Of a stretch of 39,925 bases of DNA, positions 1 through 7,100 are shown in pieces. The position numbers and the translations under genes were made by a program. The DNA comes from Candidatus Heimdallarchaeota archaeon (GTDB lineage: Archaea > Asgardarchaeota > Heimdallarchaeia > Heimdallarchaeales > Heimdallarchaeaceae), in NCBI GenBank assembly GCA_030611665.1, contig JAUWPI010000006.1, positions 1 to 39,925 on the forward strand. The letters are read 5' to 3'. The notes beneath the pieces are model-generated. The model ran no database searches, was not told where the DNA came from, and saw only the letters and a list, made by a program, of their open reading frames with translations. Numbering within the stretch: the first letter of the stretch is position 1; each line of letters opens with the position of its first letter.

Positions 1-2
1 TT

Positions 3-911
3 AACGATCAGAATTTCACTGATTATGGTTTTCCTGGAACAGGCACAAAAGAAGATCCTTACAGAATAGAGAATTATAAAATTCTATCTTCTGAAAACAC
101 TGGGATCTATGTTACCTCTACAACTAAACATTTCGTTATTCAGCATTGTTACATTAATGTTTTTTATATCGGTATTAGGTTGTATAATGTAGCTTCTTCA
201 TCAGCAACTATCTTCAACAACACCTGTGAATATAATTCTTATGGTGGAATACTCATAGACACTTGTGATTTTATACAAATCATCAACAATACCTGTACTA
301 ATAACAACTATGTAGGAATAATGACTAAGTTTAGTTTATCTACTATAGTAAACAACACCTGCGTGAACAATCAAGAAGCGGGGATATTGTGTTCAGACTA
401 TTCAGATTATTCTCTATTACTTAATAACAATTGTAAGTATAATGATTTGGGTTTATGGATTCTTCGTTCTGACTACCTAACCATAAGCAACAATACTTTT
501 TCTTATAACACTGAAGGGATATTATGTGGTTTTAGTAGTGGTAATCTTTTCATTTACAATTTAATGAAAGAAAATCTTGAATATGGTGCTAGAATACAAG
601 GTTTTACATTAGGTAATCATATAGTTCATCATAATGCTTTTGTTGATAACAATGACTATGGAACATCTCAAGCACAAGCCGATTCTAGCAGCAATATCTT
701 CTATGATACATCGACTAACGAAGGAAACTATTGGTCTGACTGGTCAGGAATAGGAAACTATTCAATAGATGGACCAGCTAATTCAGAAGATCCTTATCCT
801 CTTGGTATTCCTCCTATTCCAACAATTTCCGAATACAATTACAGTTTTGTTTTCTTCTTACCTCTTTTACTAATTCCTATGGAGTTCTATATAAAACGTA
901 AGAAGATCTAA
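3..911 (+). CDS. NosD-like parallel beta-helix surface protein, C-terminal part (5' end outside window)
   Basis: The frame is open from the window edge, so the gene starts upstream; a TTG at 180 is not a convincing start because coding character continues before it. The visible 302 residues begin with GFPGTGTKEDPYRIEN, the entry motif of NosD/CASH-type beta-helix domains, followed by degenerate repeats rich in NNTC and GI. They end in the NYWSDWSG motif that usually closes such domains. The last ~30 residues contain a hydrophobic segment (FVFFLPLLLIPMEFYI) followed by KRKK, so the helix domain is probably outside the cell and anchored at its C-terminus. Many NNT/NNS sequons make it a plausible N-glycoprotein. 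Family role: surface adhesion or polysaccharide binding; no catalytic residues can be assigned. Confidence 0.85.
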   Translation, partial: NDQNFTDYGFPGTGTKEDPYRIENYKILSSENTGIYVTSTTKHFVIQHCYINVFYIGIRLYNVASSSATIFNNTCEYNSYGGILIDTCDFIQIINNTCTNNNYVGIMTKFSLSTIVNNTCVNNQEAGILCSDYSDYSLLLNNNCKYNDLGLWILRSDYLTISNNTFSYNTEGILCGFSSGNLFIYNLMKENLEYGARIQGFTLGNHIVHHNAFVDNNDYGTSQAQADSSSNIFYDTSTNEGNYWSDWSGIGNYSIDGPANSEDPYPLGIPPIPTISEYNYSFVFFLPLLLIPMEFYIKRKKI

Positions 912-930
912 TTCTTTTCTTTTTTCTTTT
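912..930 (+). terminator. T-rich archaeal-type terminator
   Basis: Pyrimidine-rich stretch with several T runs immediately after the beta-helix gene's stop codon, without an obvious hairpin. Oligo-T tracts on the non-template strand are the usual intrinsic archaeal terminator. Confidence 0.4.
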
Positions 931-980
931 ATGATAAAAATCCTTTTGAAAATTACCTTTTTTAGCGAAAACCGAAAAAC

Positions 981-1000
981 CCATTCATATAAATTCAACG
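981..1000 (+). promoter_or_regulatory. Possible TATA box for the integrase cassette
   Basis: CATATAAAT at 986-994 preceded by a purine-rich stretch (BRE-like). It would start transcription near 1015 and leave a leader of about 70 nt before the first small gene at 1089. The rest of 912-1088 holds no gene that I can support; a weak 6-bp inverted repeat (AAGACA/TGTCTT) lies near 1004-1030. Confidence 0.3.
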
Positions 1001-1088
1001 ATAAGACATTTTTGTAATTTAGAGTGTCTTGTAAAACATGTGAATAAGCTTGTTGATAAGAGTTCTTTACCTGAAGGTGGCTTATGAT

Positions 1089-1217
1089 ATGGAAGATAAA
1101 GAAGAATTATTGAAAGAATTGAAAAAAATACAAGATAAATTTGATAAGATAATTGGGAAAAGAAGAAAGAAAAAAATAATGAAACTTATTGCTAAGGAGA
1201 CTAATTTAGCAGGATGA
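1089..1217 (+). CDS. Small charged helical protein (42 aa), first gene of integrase cassette
   Basis: ATG preceded by a GGTGG ribosome-binding site 10 nt upstream. The 42-residue product, starting MEDKEELLKELKKIQDKF, is almost entirely predicted amphipathic helix with a basic cluster (GKRRKKK) in its second half. Its stop codon lies in GGATGAGGTG, which also supplies the ribosome-binding site of the next gene 11 nt downstream. I do not recognise a family. Similarly built small genes in a row before an integrase suggest accessory proteins of a mobile element, for example DNA-binding or recombination-directionality factors, but that is inference. Very short length is the main reason for caution. 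Confidence 0.55.
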   Translation: MEDKEELLKELKKIQDKFDKIIGKRRKKKIMKLIAKETNLAG

Positions 1218-1228
1218 GGTGATAAAGA

Positions 1229-1378
1229 ATGACGTTCATTAGAAAATTAAAAGTGATAAAACATACTGATTTCAAAGATGATACTAAGTACAGATTAGAC
1301 AGTATTGAAATAAAAATCAATGTGATAATTGACAAGTTAAATGAGATTGTAGATAAGGTCAAGAAATTAGAAGGATGA
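1229..1378 (+). CDS. Small coiled-coil-like protein (49 aa) in integrase cassette
   Basis: ATG at 1229 follows GAGGTGATAAAG, a good ribosome-binding site created by the preceding gene's stop region. The product starts MTFIRKLKVIKHTDFKDD and ends in a heptad-like helix (IKINVIIDKLNEIVDKVKKL) consistent with a short coiled coil. Its stop codon again lies in a GGATGAGGA sequence that serves the next gene. No family recognised. The regular spacing and repeated stop/SD arrangement argue that it is translated and coupled to its neighbours. Confidence 0.55.
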   Translation: MTFIRKLKVIKHTDFKDDTKYRLDSIEIKINVIIDKLNEIVDKVKKLEG

Positions 1379-1387
1379 GGATCTAAG

Positions 1388-1519
1388 ATGAGTATAGATA
1401 CAGAAGAACAAACAACAGCTGTTCCTGAAAAGGATAATGATTTTGAGACTGAAGTCTTGAGGATATTGAAAGAGATCTTGTGGATAGTTACACAACTGCT
1501 TCCCCCTAAAAGGAGATGA
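1388..1519 (+). CDS. Small acidic protein (43 aa) in integrase cassette
   Basis: ATG at 1388 lies 9 nt after the previous stop codon and after a GAGGA ribosome-binding site. The N-terminal half is acidic and Thr/Glu-rich; the C-terminal half is a hydrophobic helix (VLRILKEILWIVTQLL) ending PPKRR. It could be a peripheral membrane helix or an oligomerisation helix. The AAAGGAGATGA sequence at its 3' end contains both its own stop codon and the ribosome-binding site of the ribbon-helix-helix gene. No family recognised. Confidence 0.5.
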   Translation: MSIDTEEQTTAVPEKDNDFETEVLRILKEILWIVTQLLPPKRR

Positions 1520-1520
1520 T

Positions 1521-1991
1521 ATTATTCCTGGTAAAAAGGACGCTCGAATAGAATTACGTATCCCTATAGATGCTAAAGAGCTCTTAAAGAAACGTTTAGA
1601 TGCAGAAGGTTATGATACTCTCTCTGAGTACCTTCGCGATAAAATCTTTGATGAATCTCTTTCTTCTAAAGCTCCCGTTATCTTCGAATTTGATGATGTT
1701 AACATCATTGCTGCTATTGAAAAGAATCGTTCAATCCTGGTCCAGCTTTTGCATAACCAGGAAAGAGCTCAGCAGCTGCAACCCATCAAAAACATTATCG
1801 ATAGTTTAATGTCCCTTGTTTCTCTTGAAGATATGAAAAAATGTAGGACCATTGATCAGTTGAGATCTCTTTTCCCTCTTGATTCTCAAAAAGCATATGT
1901 CTATGACCTAATAAACTACCTTGAGAAATTAAAAATGGTTGTTTCCAAGGAAGTACAAGGAAAAGAAAAATTATATTGGCTGGAGGATTGA
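1521..1991 (+). CDS. Ribbon-helix-helix DNA-binding protein with C-terminal winged-helix-like region; apparent ATT start
   Basis: The open frame runs from a stop at 1485 to 1991 and has no ATG, GTG or TTG before the conserved-looking N-terminus. The only start candidates next to the AGGAG site at 1511-1515 are ATT codons at 1521 and 1524. From there, residues ~8-45 read ARIELRIPIDAKELLKKRL followed by GYDTLSEYLRDKI, the beta-strand and two-helix pattern of Arc/MetJ-type ribbon-helix-helix repressors. The second half (~90-156) looks like a small helical or winged-helix domain (RTIDQLRSLFPL, YVYDLINYLEKLKMVV). Position directly before the integrase, with its stop inside the integrase's GGAGG-containing leader, suggests a cassette regulator or excision factor. 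A frameshift or sequencing error removing a normal start is the alternative. Confidence 0.65.
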   Translation: MIPGKKDARIELRIPIDAKELLKKRLDAEGYDTLSEYLRDKIFDESLSSKAPVIFEFDDVNIIAAIEKNRSILVQLLHNQERAQQLQPIKNIIDSLMSLVSLEDMKKCRTIDQLRSLFPLDSQKAYVYDLINYLEKLKMVVSKEVQGKEKLYWLED

Positions 1992-1995
1992 TCTC

Positions 1996-2883
1996 TTGAG
2001 TCACACAGTTTACATAAAACACATTTCTACCACTATTGACAAATTTTTAAAATCTAAGAATAACCTCCGTCCTACTTCTCAACGTACTTACTATATTACT
2101 CTTAAGAAATTCTATTCTATTACCTCTTCAGATATTGTCACCGAGGATGCATTGAGCTGTTTTCTTGATGCTCTTAAGGCCGAATCTCTCAGCCAGAAAA
2201 CCTATAATAATTACCTATCTCTTGTCAAAGTTTATACTCATTGGCTCAAACGAAGAAATTTAATTGAGGATTCTTCTTTCTTGGTAGATTATCGTGGTTT
2301 TACTAATCCTGAGAAAGTTCGCAAAAAGAAATATTATCCTGAAGAAACTGTCAAGCTATTTCTCCAGGTTCGACCAAGATGGCTACATTATTTCGTTTTT
2401 CTTGGATTTTACTTTGGCTTTCGTCCTAATGAGATAGCTAGATTGGAACTACAAGATATCCATCTTAATCAGAAGTATATTGATGTCCGTCCCTCAGTAC
2501 AGAAGGTTTCAAAACAAGATTATCTTGCAATTCCTGATATTTTTACAGCTAAATTTCACGAGCTTCTTACCTGGAGAAATCGTCAGAAAACTAAACACCC
2601 CTTTCTCCTTGTTGGTTCTAGAGGAACACAAATCTCTCGTGCTATTCTCGAATATCACAAGAAAAAGCTTGATGCAATAGATCCTGACTTCCTTTTCTAT
2701 CACATGAGATATACTGCTGCATGGAGAGATTATAAACAAACAAAGAACATCTATGCTGTGCAGCAACTGCTTCGTCATTCTCGACCTGTTGAGACTGTTA
2801 CTTATCTGGGAATTCAACTTGAAGAGATGTTAGCAACTCAACGTCAAGACATGGAAACAATCTTTCAGGGAGTGCAATTATGA
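1996..2883 (+). CDS. Tyrosine recombinase/integrase (XerA-like)
   Basis: I chose TTG at 1996, 9 nt after a GGAGG ribosome-binding site; longer versions would overlap the upstream gene. The 295-residue product has an N-terminal SAM-like core-binding domain (~15-100: TIDKFLKSKNNLRPTSQRTY, SQKTYNNYLSLVKVYTHWL) and a C-terminal catalytic domain. Box I arginine is in GFRPNEIARLEL (~R142), box II in YHMRYTAA (~R238), the third basic position in LLRHSRP, and the nucleophile is the Tyr of VTYLGI. The residue three before the box II arginine is Tyr instead of the usual His. The protein should cut and rejoin DNA at an attachment site for the cassette formed with the four genes upstream. No tRNA or clear att repeat is visible nearby. 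Confidence 0.85.
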   Translation: MSHTVYIKHISTTIDKFLKSKNNLRPTSQRTYYITLKKFYSITSSDIVTEDALSCFLDALKAESLSQKTYNNYLSLVKVYTHWLKRRNLIEDSSFLVDYRGFTNPEKVRKKKYYPEETVKLFLQVRPRWLHYFVFLGFYFGFRPNEIARLELQDIHLNQKYIDVRPSVQKVSKQDYLAIPDIFTAKFHELLTWRNRQKTKHPFLLVGSRGTQISRAILEYHKKKLDAIDPDFLFYHMRYTAAWRDYKQTKNIYAVQQLLRHSRPVETVTYLGIQLEEMLATQRQDMETIFQGVQL

Positions 2884-2972
2884 AAAGAAGAATACCTTCC
2901 GTACATTTGTCCGTAACGCTTTGTAAATTAGATAAATTTATTATTCAATACTGTACATTTAATTTGAAGGAC

Positions 2973-5060
2973 ATGAAGGACAAAAAGAGCAAAATAGGTT
3001 TTCCAAAGGAGTTTGCAATTTATATCCCGAAGATGTCTTCGGAAGAACAACGTATCCTAAAAGAACAAAAGAAAAACTTCAAGGTAGATGATTCACTTGT
3101 TAAAGTGCGTGATTATGTAATAGGTTTACTTCCAAATCTTCCTACTCCTTCTGATTTTCTAGTTTTTGCGCTTGGTAAAATTCTCTTTTCTATTTCCGAT
3201 TACGATGCTCTTACTGTCCTTGAAGAAGAATTTTCTTATCAAGGTTTAGATTTGTGGAAAATTAGATTATTACTTAGAAGAGGGTTGAGTGAAGAAGCAA
3301 TAAAGAAAGCCTCTGAGATATACAAAAAAGAGGATATTAGTTTCGTCTTTAAATTACATAGCTTAAGATCTATTGCAAACGGTTATCTGAATCTTGGAAA
3401 CCATGAACAATGTAAAATTTACTTAAATGACTTATTTGAGGTTTCTCTCACTTCGCCTAAATTATCTGCAGACGATAAGCCTATAATTAACGATATTCTT
3501 CTAGAAGCACACAAAGATAATTTCTTTCTTAATAGATATTCAGATGAGAAGATAAAACTTGAAAATAAAATAAATGTTGCATTACAAATTTCCGCAGATT
3601 TAGGTGAAAGAAACCATCTGGGTTCATTCTACTATCTAATGGCACTGTTACAAAGAGATTCTGGAAAAATTGATGATTCTATTAAATATTCCAATCAAGC
3701 TATTGCTCTTTTCAAAGAAACAGGAAATGTTAGTTTACTATCTGCATCTAAAGGAAATCTCGGAACAATAAATGTTATCAAAGGCAACTTGGATGAAGCA
3801 GAATCTATTTACATTGAAATTCTAAAAACTTTCAGAAATTTAGAAGAAAATCGATTTACTGCTCTCTCAATCAAAAGTTTAGGAAATATTGCTATTGAAA
3901 GAGGAAATTATGAAAAAGCGATTGAAAAATATCAAGAAGCTCTAAACATAATAGAAAAACTAAACCTAAATGAAACCTATCAATATTGTATCTTAGCAGA
4001 ATTATATCTTCAAACAGGAAGATTAAATGATTTCGAGATTCTTATAAAAAATATTGAAGAAGAAATTAGAGGATCACCGCCTTCGATAATTGAAGCTTAC
4101 TTACTGTTTCTGAAAGGTCTAGGGGATGTAAAGAAACTTAACTACGGTAAAGCGAGTGAATTTTTCTCAAAAGCATTAGTGATAGCAGATCGGCAAGGTA
4201 GAGGAGAATTATCTGCAAAAATATTAATGAACACAATTTTACTTAACGTCAATAAATATGATGTGGAAAAGAATCTTGAAGAACTAGATTTAGCTATTCA
4301 AAACATTAGTCATATATTACCTTATTTCATTGAAAGTAACTTAATTAAGGAACAGATAGCATTGCGACTTCTTGAAGGAAAAATTTTCGCAATTAAGCAA
4401 GATTATTCACCTTCTTTCAATAGTTTACAGAAAGCTCGTGATTTGCTTCAGCATTACAAAAATAAACAATTGTTGCAGATGGTCAATAAGTATCTAGAAG
4501 CTTTGAACAATCTTGAGAGTAGTGAGGACCTCGTAAGTTTAGAATGGGTTAATGAACCATTCAGATCAGATGTTTATAGTTTGGAAGACATTGGTATCCG
4601 TTATATGCAGAGATCTCATGTTCAAATTGAAATAACCCCCTTAGCTCTAATTCTATTACATAGATCTGGGATACCACTAAGGTCCTTCGTTATATCAAAA
4701 CGTACAGTGAAAGATCAATTATTATTCGGAGGATTTATTGTAGCTATCAGGGACATGCTTTCAGAGTTATTCGAAGGGCAAAAGAGTCAAGTGCTAGTTA
4801 TAACTTATGGTAATTATAAAATAATAATAGAAGCGCATCCTAAAGGTTTTAGTTCAGTAGCGATTTCAGCCAATGACTCATTTTCGCTAAGAAGAAAAAT
4901 ACATCAACTAACTGATAAGCTGTCGGAAGCAGAGATTCCTAGACAATATTATGGAGATTTATCTCAACAACTTAGTACTTATATTGATAAAGAAGTGGAA
5001 TCATTATTTGGACCAAATTTAGTATATAGTGATGCTATTCAAACAAACTTTAAGGAATAG
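2973..5060 (+). CDS. TPR-repeat protein with C-terminal profilin-like (longin/roadblock-like) domain
   Basis: ATG at 2973 (MKDKKSKIGFPKEFA) is preferred: a TATA-like GATAAATTTATT lies ~33 bp upstream. The longer in-frame start at 2880 overlaps the integrase stop as ATGA and adds an atypical Cys-rich leader. About 550 residues of helical tandem repeats follow, with clear TPR units such as GNYEKAIEKYQEALNII and GKIDDSIKYSNQAIALF. Residues ~555-695 form an alpha/beta domain (LALILLHRSGIPLRSF, LLFGGFIVAIRDMLSEL) whose strand-turn-strand then long-helix pattern resembles longin/roadblock folds. Such TPR proteins are scaffold or signalling candidates; no enzyme activity is indicated. It forms an operon with the next gene, 20 nt downstream and of the same architecture. 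Confidence 0.75.
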   Translation: MKDKKSKIGFPKEFAIYIPKMSSEEQRILKEQKKNFKVDDSLVKVRDYVIGLLPNLPTPSDFLVFALGKILFSISDYDALTVLEEEFSYQGLDLWKIRLLLRRGLSEEAIKKASEIYKKEDISFVFKLHSLRSIANGYLNLGNHEQCKIYLNDLFEVSLTSPKLSADDKPIINDILLEAHKDNFFLNRYSDEKIKLENKINVALQISADLGERNHLGSFYYLMALLQRDSGKIDDSIKYSNQAIALFKETGNVSLLSASKGNLGTINVIKGNLDEAESIYIEILKTFRNLEENRFTALSIKSLGNIAIERGNYEKAIEKYQEALNIIEKLNLNETYQYCILAELYLQTGRLNDFEILIKNIEEEIRGSPPSIIEAYLLFLKGLGDVKKLNYGKASEFFSKALVIADRQGRGELSAKILMNTILLNVNKYDVEKNLEELDLAIQNISHILPYFIESNLIKEQIALRLLEGKIFAIKQDYSPSFNSLQKARDLLQHYKNKQLLQMVNKYLEALNNLESSEDLVSLEWVNEPFRSDVYSLEDIGIRYMQRSHVQIEITPLALILLHRSGIPLRSFVISKRTVKDQLLFGGFIVAIRDMLSELFEGQKSQVLVITYGNYKIIIEAHPKGFSSVAISANDSFSLRRKIHQLTDKLSEAEIPRQYYGDLSQQLSTYIDKEVESLFGPNLVYSDAIQTNFKE

Positions 5061-5080
5061 TAAATCTAGAAGGTTATCGA

Positions 5081-7093
5081 ATGGAAATTAATTTGCCTGC
5101 TTTTGTTGTAAATGAGGTCGAAATATATATTGGCATCAATAAAAGTGAATTCTTTGATAGAATCTCTAAAATCATAAGTTCAAGCAAAAAAGAGGAAACA
5201 GTTCGTACTTCTTTGGAAAATTATCTCTCCAACAAAACTGATTTAGAAGATAAAACAGATCAAATGATTATTCTGACATTTTTCTTACTTAGTTATTGGA
5301 GCAAGGAATATGATTCCGTTATTGATTATTTTAACAAATTCAATGAAACAATCGATAAACTAAATTTATCCCTGCTAGTTCTCCATACGCTTTCTCTTAG
5401 AAATATGTTTAGTTTTGAAGAGTTTAAGAAATTCAATATTGAATCAGAAAAGTTGGTAGATGAGCTTGAAGATTCAAGAGAAAAAGATTTTCTAAGATTA
5501 TCACTGAAGGAATTTTCAGCTGAAACAGAAAAACGACCTGAATTGGGATACAAAGCTCTTAATGAAATTCTACGTTATCTGCTAAAAATGGATGATCTTT
5601 CAAAACAATTTCCATTCATTCTTGATGCTTTATTGAGTGATTTAGTAAATTTTGCTTATGTTATAGTAGATGATACTCTAAAGGACTTGTGGATTGAAAG
5701 TGCAGTTAAGAGAGCAGAAAGTTTCAACAATGATGGAATGCTTTGTTCTCTTTATGATTTACTGACAAACATTTCTATGAAAGAATACGATATGAAAAAA
5801 GCTGAGGAGTATATCGAAAAAGGTGTTAACATAGCAAAAAAACTGAAATCTGATCGTCTACTTGTTACCATGCAACTGAATATCGCTACTATGGAGAAGA
5901 TGAATGGAAAACTCAATGGAGCATTAGTTATATACAAAAACATGTTGAAAATTGAAAACCTGTTAATACCAACGAAAATTCAAATAATAGAAAAAATAGG
6001 TGAAATATACCTTCTAAACGAAGAGTCTGAGAAAGCAGAGGAATTTTATGAAACTGCTCATGAATTAAATAAAAAAAATGGTTTCATTTACGCTCTATTA
6101 GAAATTACTTATGGTTATTTACAATTACAAGCCAAAAAAGATGATGGTGAAGCTCTGAAATTTGGAATGCAACTAGCAGAGGAACAATTTGATTTCAACG
6201 CTATGTCGTATTTTTATTTCTACAAAGGAATATATCTCCAGAAAAAAGTTAATCTTGCTGATGCTGTAGAACAGTTTGAACGAGCTTTAGAATTTTTTGA
6301 AAATCAAGTTATCTTAGAAGGAATTGTATATTCATATGGAAAACTTGCTGAATGTTATTTTGAAATGTTTAGAATTACAGAAAATAATGAATTTGCAGAA
6401 AAGTTCCTATACTATATTGATAGTCTTCTCAATGTCACTCAGGAACTTGAACATCCATTGTATATTGATGCAATGATTATTAAAGCAAGTTATTTCCAAT
6501 ATAGGGATCTAGAAGAAAGAGCAATAGAAATGCTGCAAACTGCATTAGCTTTTGCAGAAGAACTTGAATTGGAAGAGAAAATAACTGAATTAAACATAAG
6601 ATTGAAGGACAAACCATCTCTAATTAAAGAACTTAAAGGATCAAATAGACTCTTCAATAGAATCAGAAAGTTCTCTTTTGGAACCCACAAAAAAATACCA
6701 ATAGTACTTTATCTTCTACTTGTTATTGATGAAGGTGGCTTACCCTTGTATTCATATAATTTCACAGAAACGAAAGGAATGGATGATCTTCTGGTTTCAG
6801 GATTAATAACTGCAATAATAAATTTCTCCTCTGAAGTGCTAGGAAAAGGAGTTGAAACACTTCGAAGCATCAACCACGAAGGAAGAGCAGTAATAATTGA
6901 ACAACAAGAAAATATCATGGCAGTCCTTGTAGCTGATAATGAAACATTTGTATGTAGGTTAAAGGTAAGAAAATTCTTGAAAGAAGCAGTAACAAAAATT
7001 AAGGAGAATATAACAATAAAAACGATAGATCAGGAAGAGTTTCAACCTTTAGTACATGAAGTGTTCTTTGATCCTCCTTTTACACTAAAATAG
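5081..7093 (+). CDS. TPR-repeat protein with C-terminal profilin-like domain, paralogue of the preceding gene
   Basis: ATG at 5081 with an AGAAGG ribosome-binding site 8 nt upstream. The 670-residue protein consists of helical repeats through residue ~530 (e.g. KKAEEYIEKGVNIAKKL, NLADAVEQFERALEFF), then a basic linker and a C-terminal alpha/beta domain (~536-660: LYLLLVIDEGGLPLYSYNF, LLVSGLITAIINFSSEVLG). The GGLPLY turn followed by a 'sGl..Ai..fs.E' helix is a pattern I associate with longin/roadblock-like domains of Asgard archaea; this is recognition, not a search result. Same layout and order as its upstream neighbour suggests an old duplication. A degraded copy of its 3' region lies at 9035-9110. 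It ends 7 nt from the convergent metalloprotease gene. Confidence 0.75.
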   Translation: MEINLPAFVVNEVEIYIGINKSEFFDRISKIISSSKKEETVRTSLENYLSNKTDLEDKTDQMIILTFFLLSYWSKEYDSVIDYFNKFNETIDKLNLSLLVLHTLSLRNMFSFEEFKKFNIESEKLVDELEDSREKDFLRLSLKEFSAETEKRPELGYKALNEILRYLLKMDDLSKQFPFILDALLSDLVNFAYVIVDDTLKDLWIESAVKRAESFNNDGMLCSLYDLLTNISMKEYDMKKAEEYIEKGVNIAKKLKSDRLLVTMQLNIATMEKMNGKLNGALVIYKNMLKIENLLIPTKIQIIEKIGEIYLLNEESEKAEEFYETAHELNKKNGFIYALLEITYGYLQLQAKKDDGEALKFGMQLAEEQFDFNAMSYFYFYKGIYLQKKVNLADAVEQFERALEFFENQVILEGIVYSYGKLAECYFEMFRITENNEFAEKFLYYIDSLLNVTQELEHPLYIDAMIIKASYFQYRDLEERAIEMLQTALAFAEELELEEKITELNIRLKDKPSLIKELKGSNRLFNRIRKFSFGTHKKIPIVLYLLLVIDEGGLPLYSYNFTETKGMDDLLVSGLITAIINFSSEVLGKGVETLRSINHEGRAVIIEQQENIMAVLVADNETFVCRLKVRKFLKEAVTKIKENITIKTIDQEEFQPLVHEVFFDPPFTLK

Positions 7094-7100
7094 AGCAAGA

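Noticed and set aside
2901-2960. GTACATTT direct repeat at about 2901 and 2953 as an attachment site
   Set aside because: Eight AT-rich bases are too short, and no matching copy could be seen upstream of the cassette.
2880-2972. ATGA overlap between the integrase stop and the TPR gene as evidence of one operon
   Set aside because: The extra 31 residues are atypical, there is no ribosome-binding site that fits, and a TATA-like box with a closer ATG at 2973 explains the gene better. The overlap arises simply from TTATGA at the integrase end.
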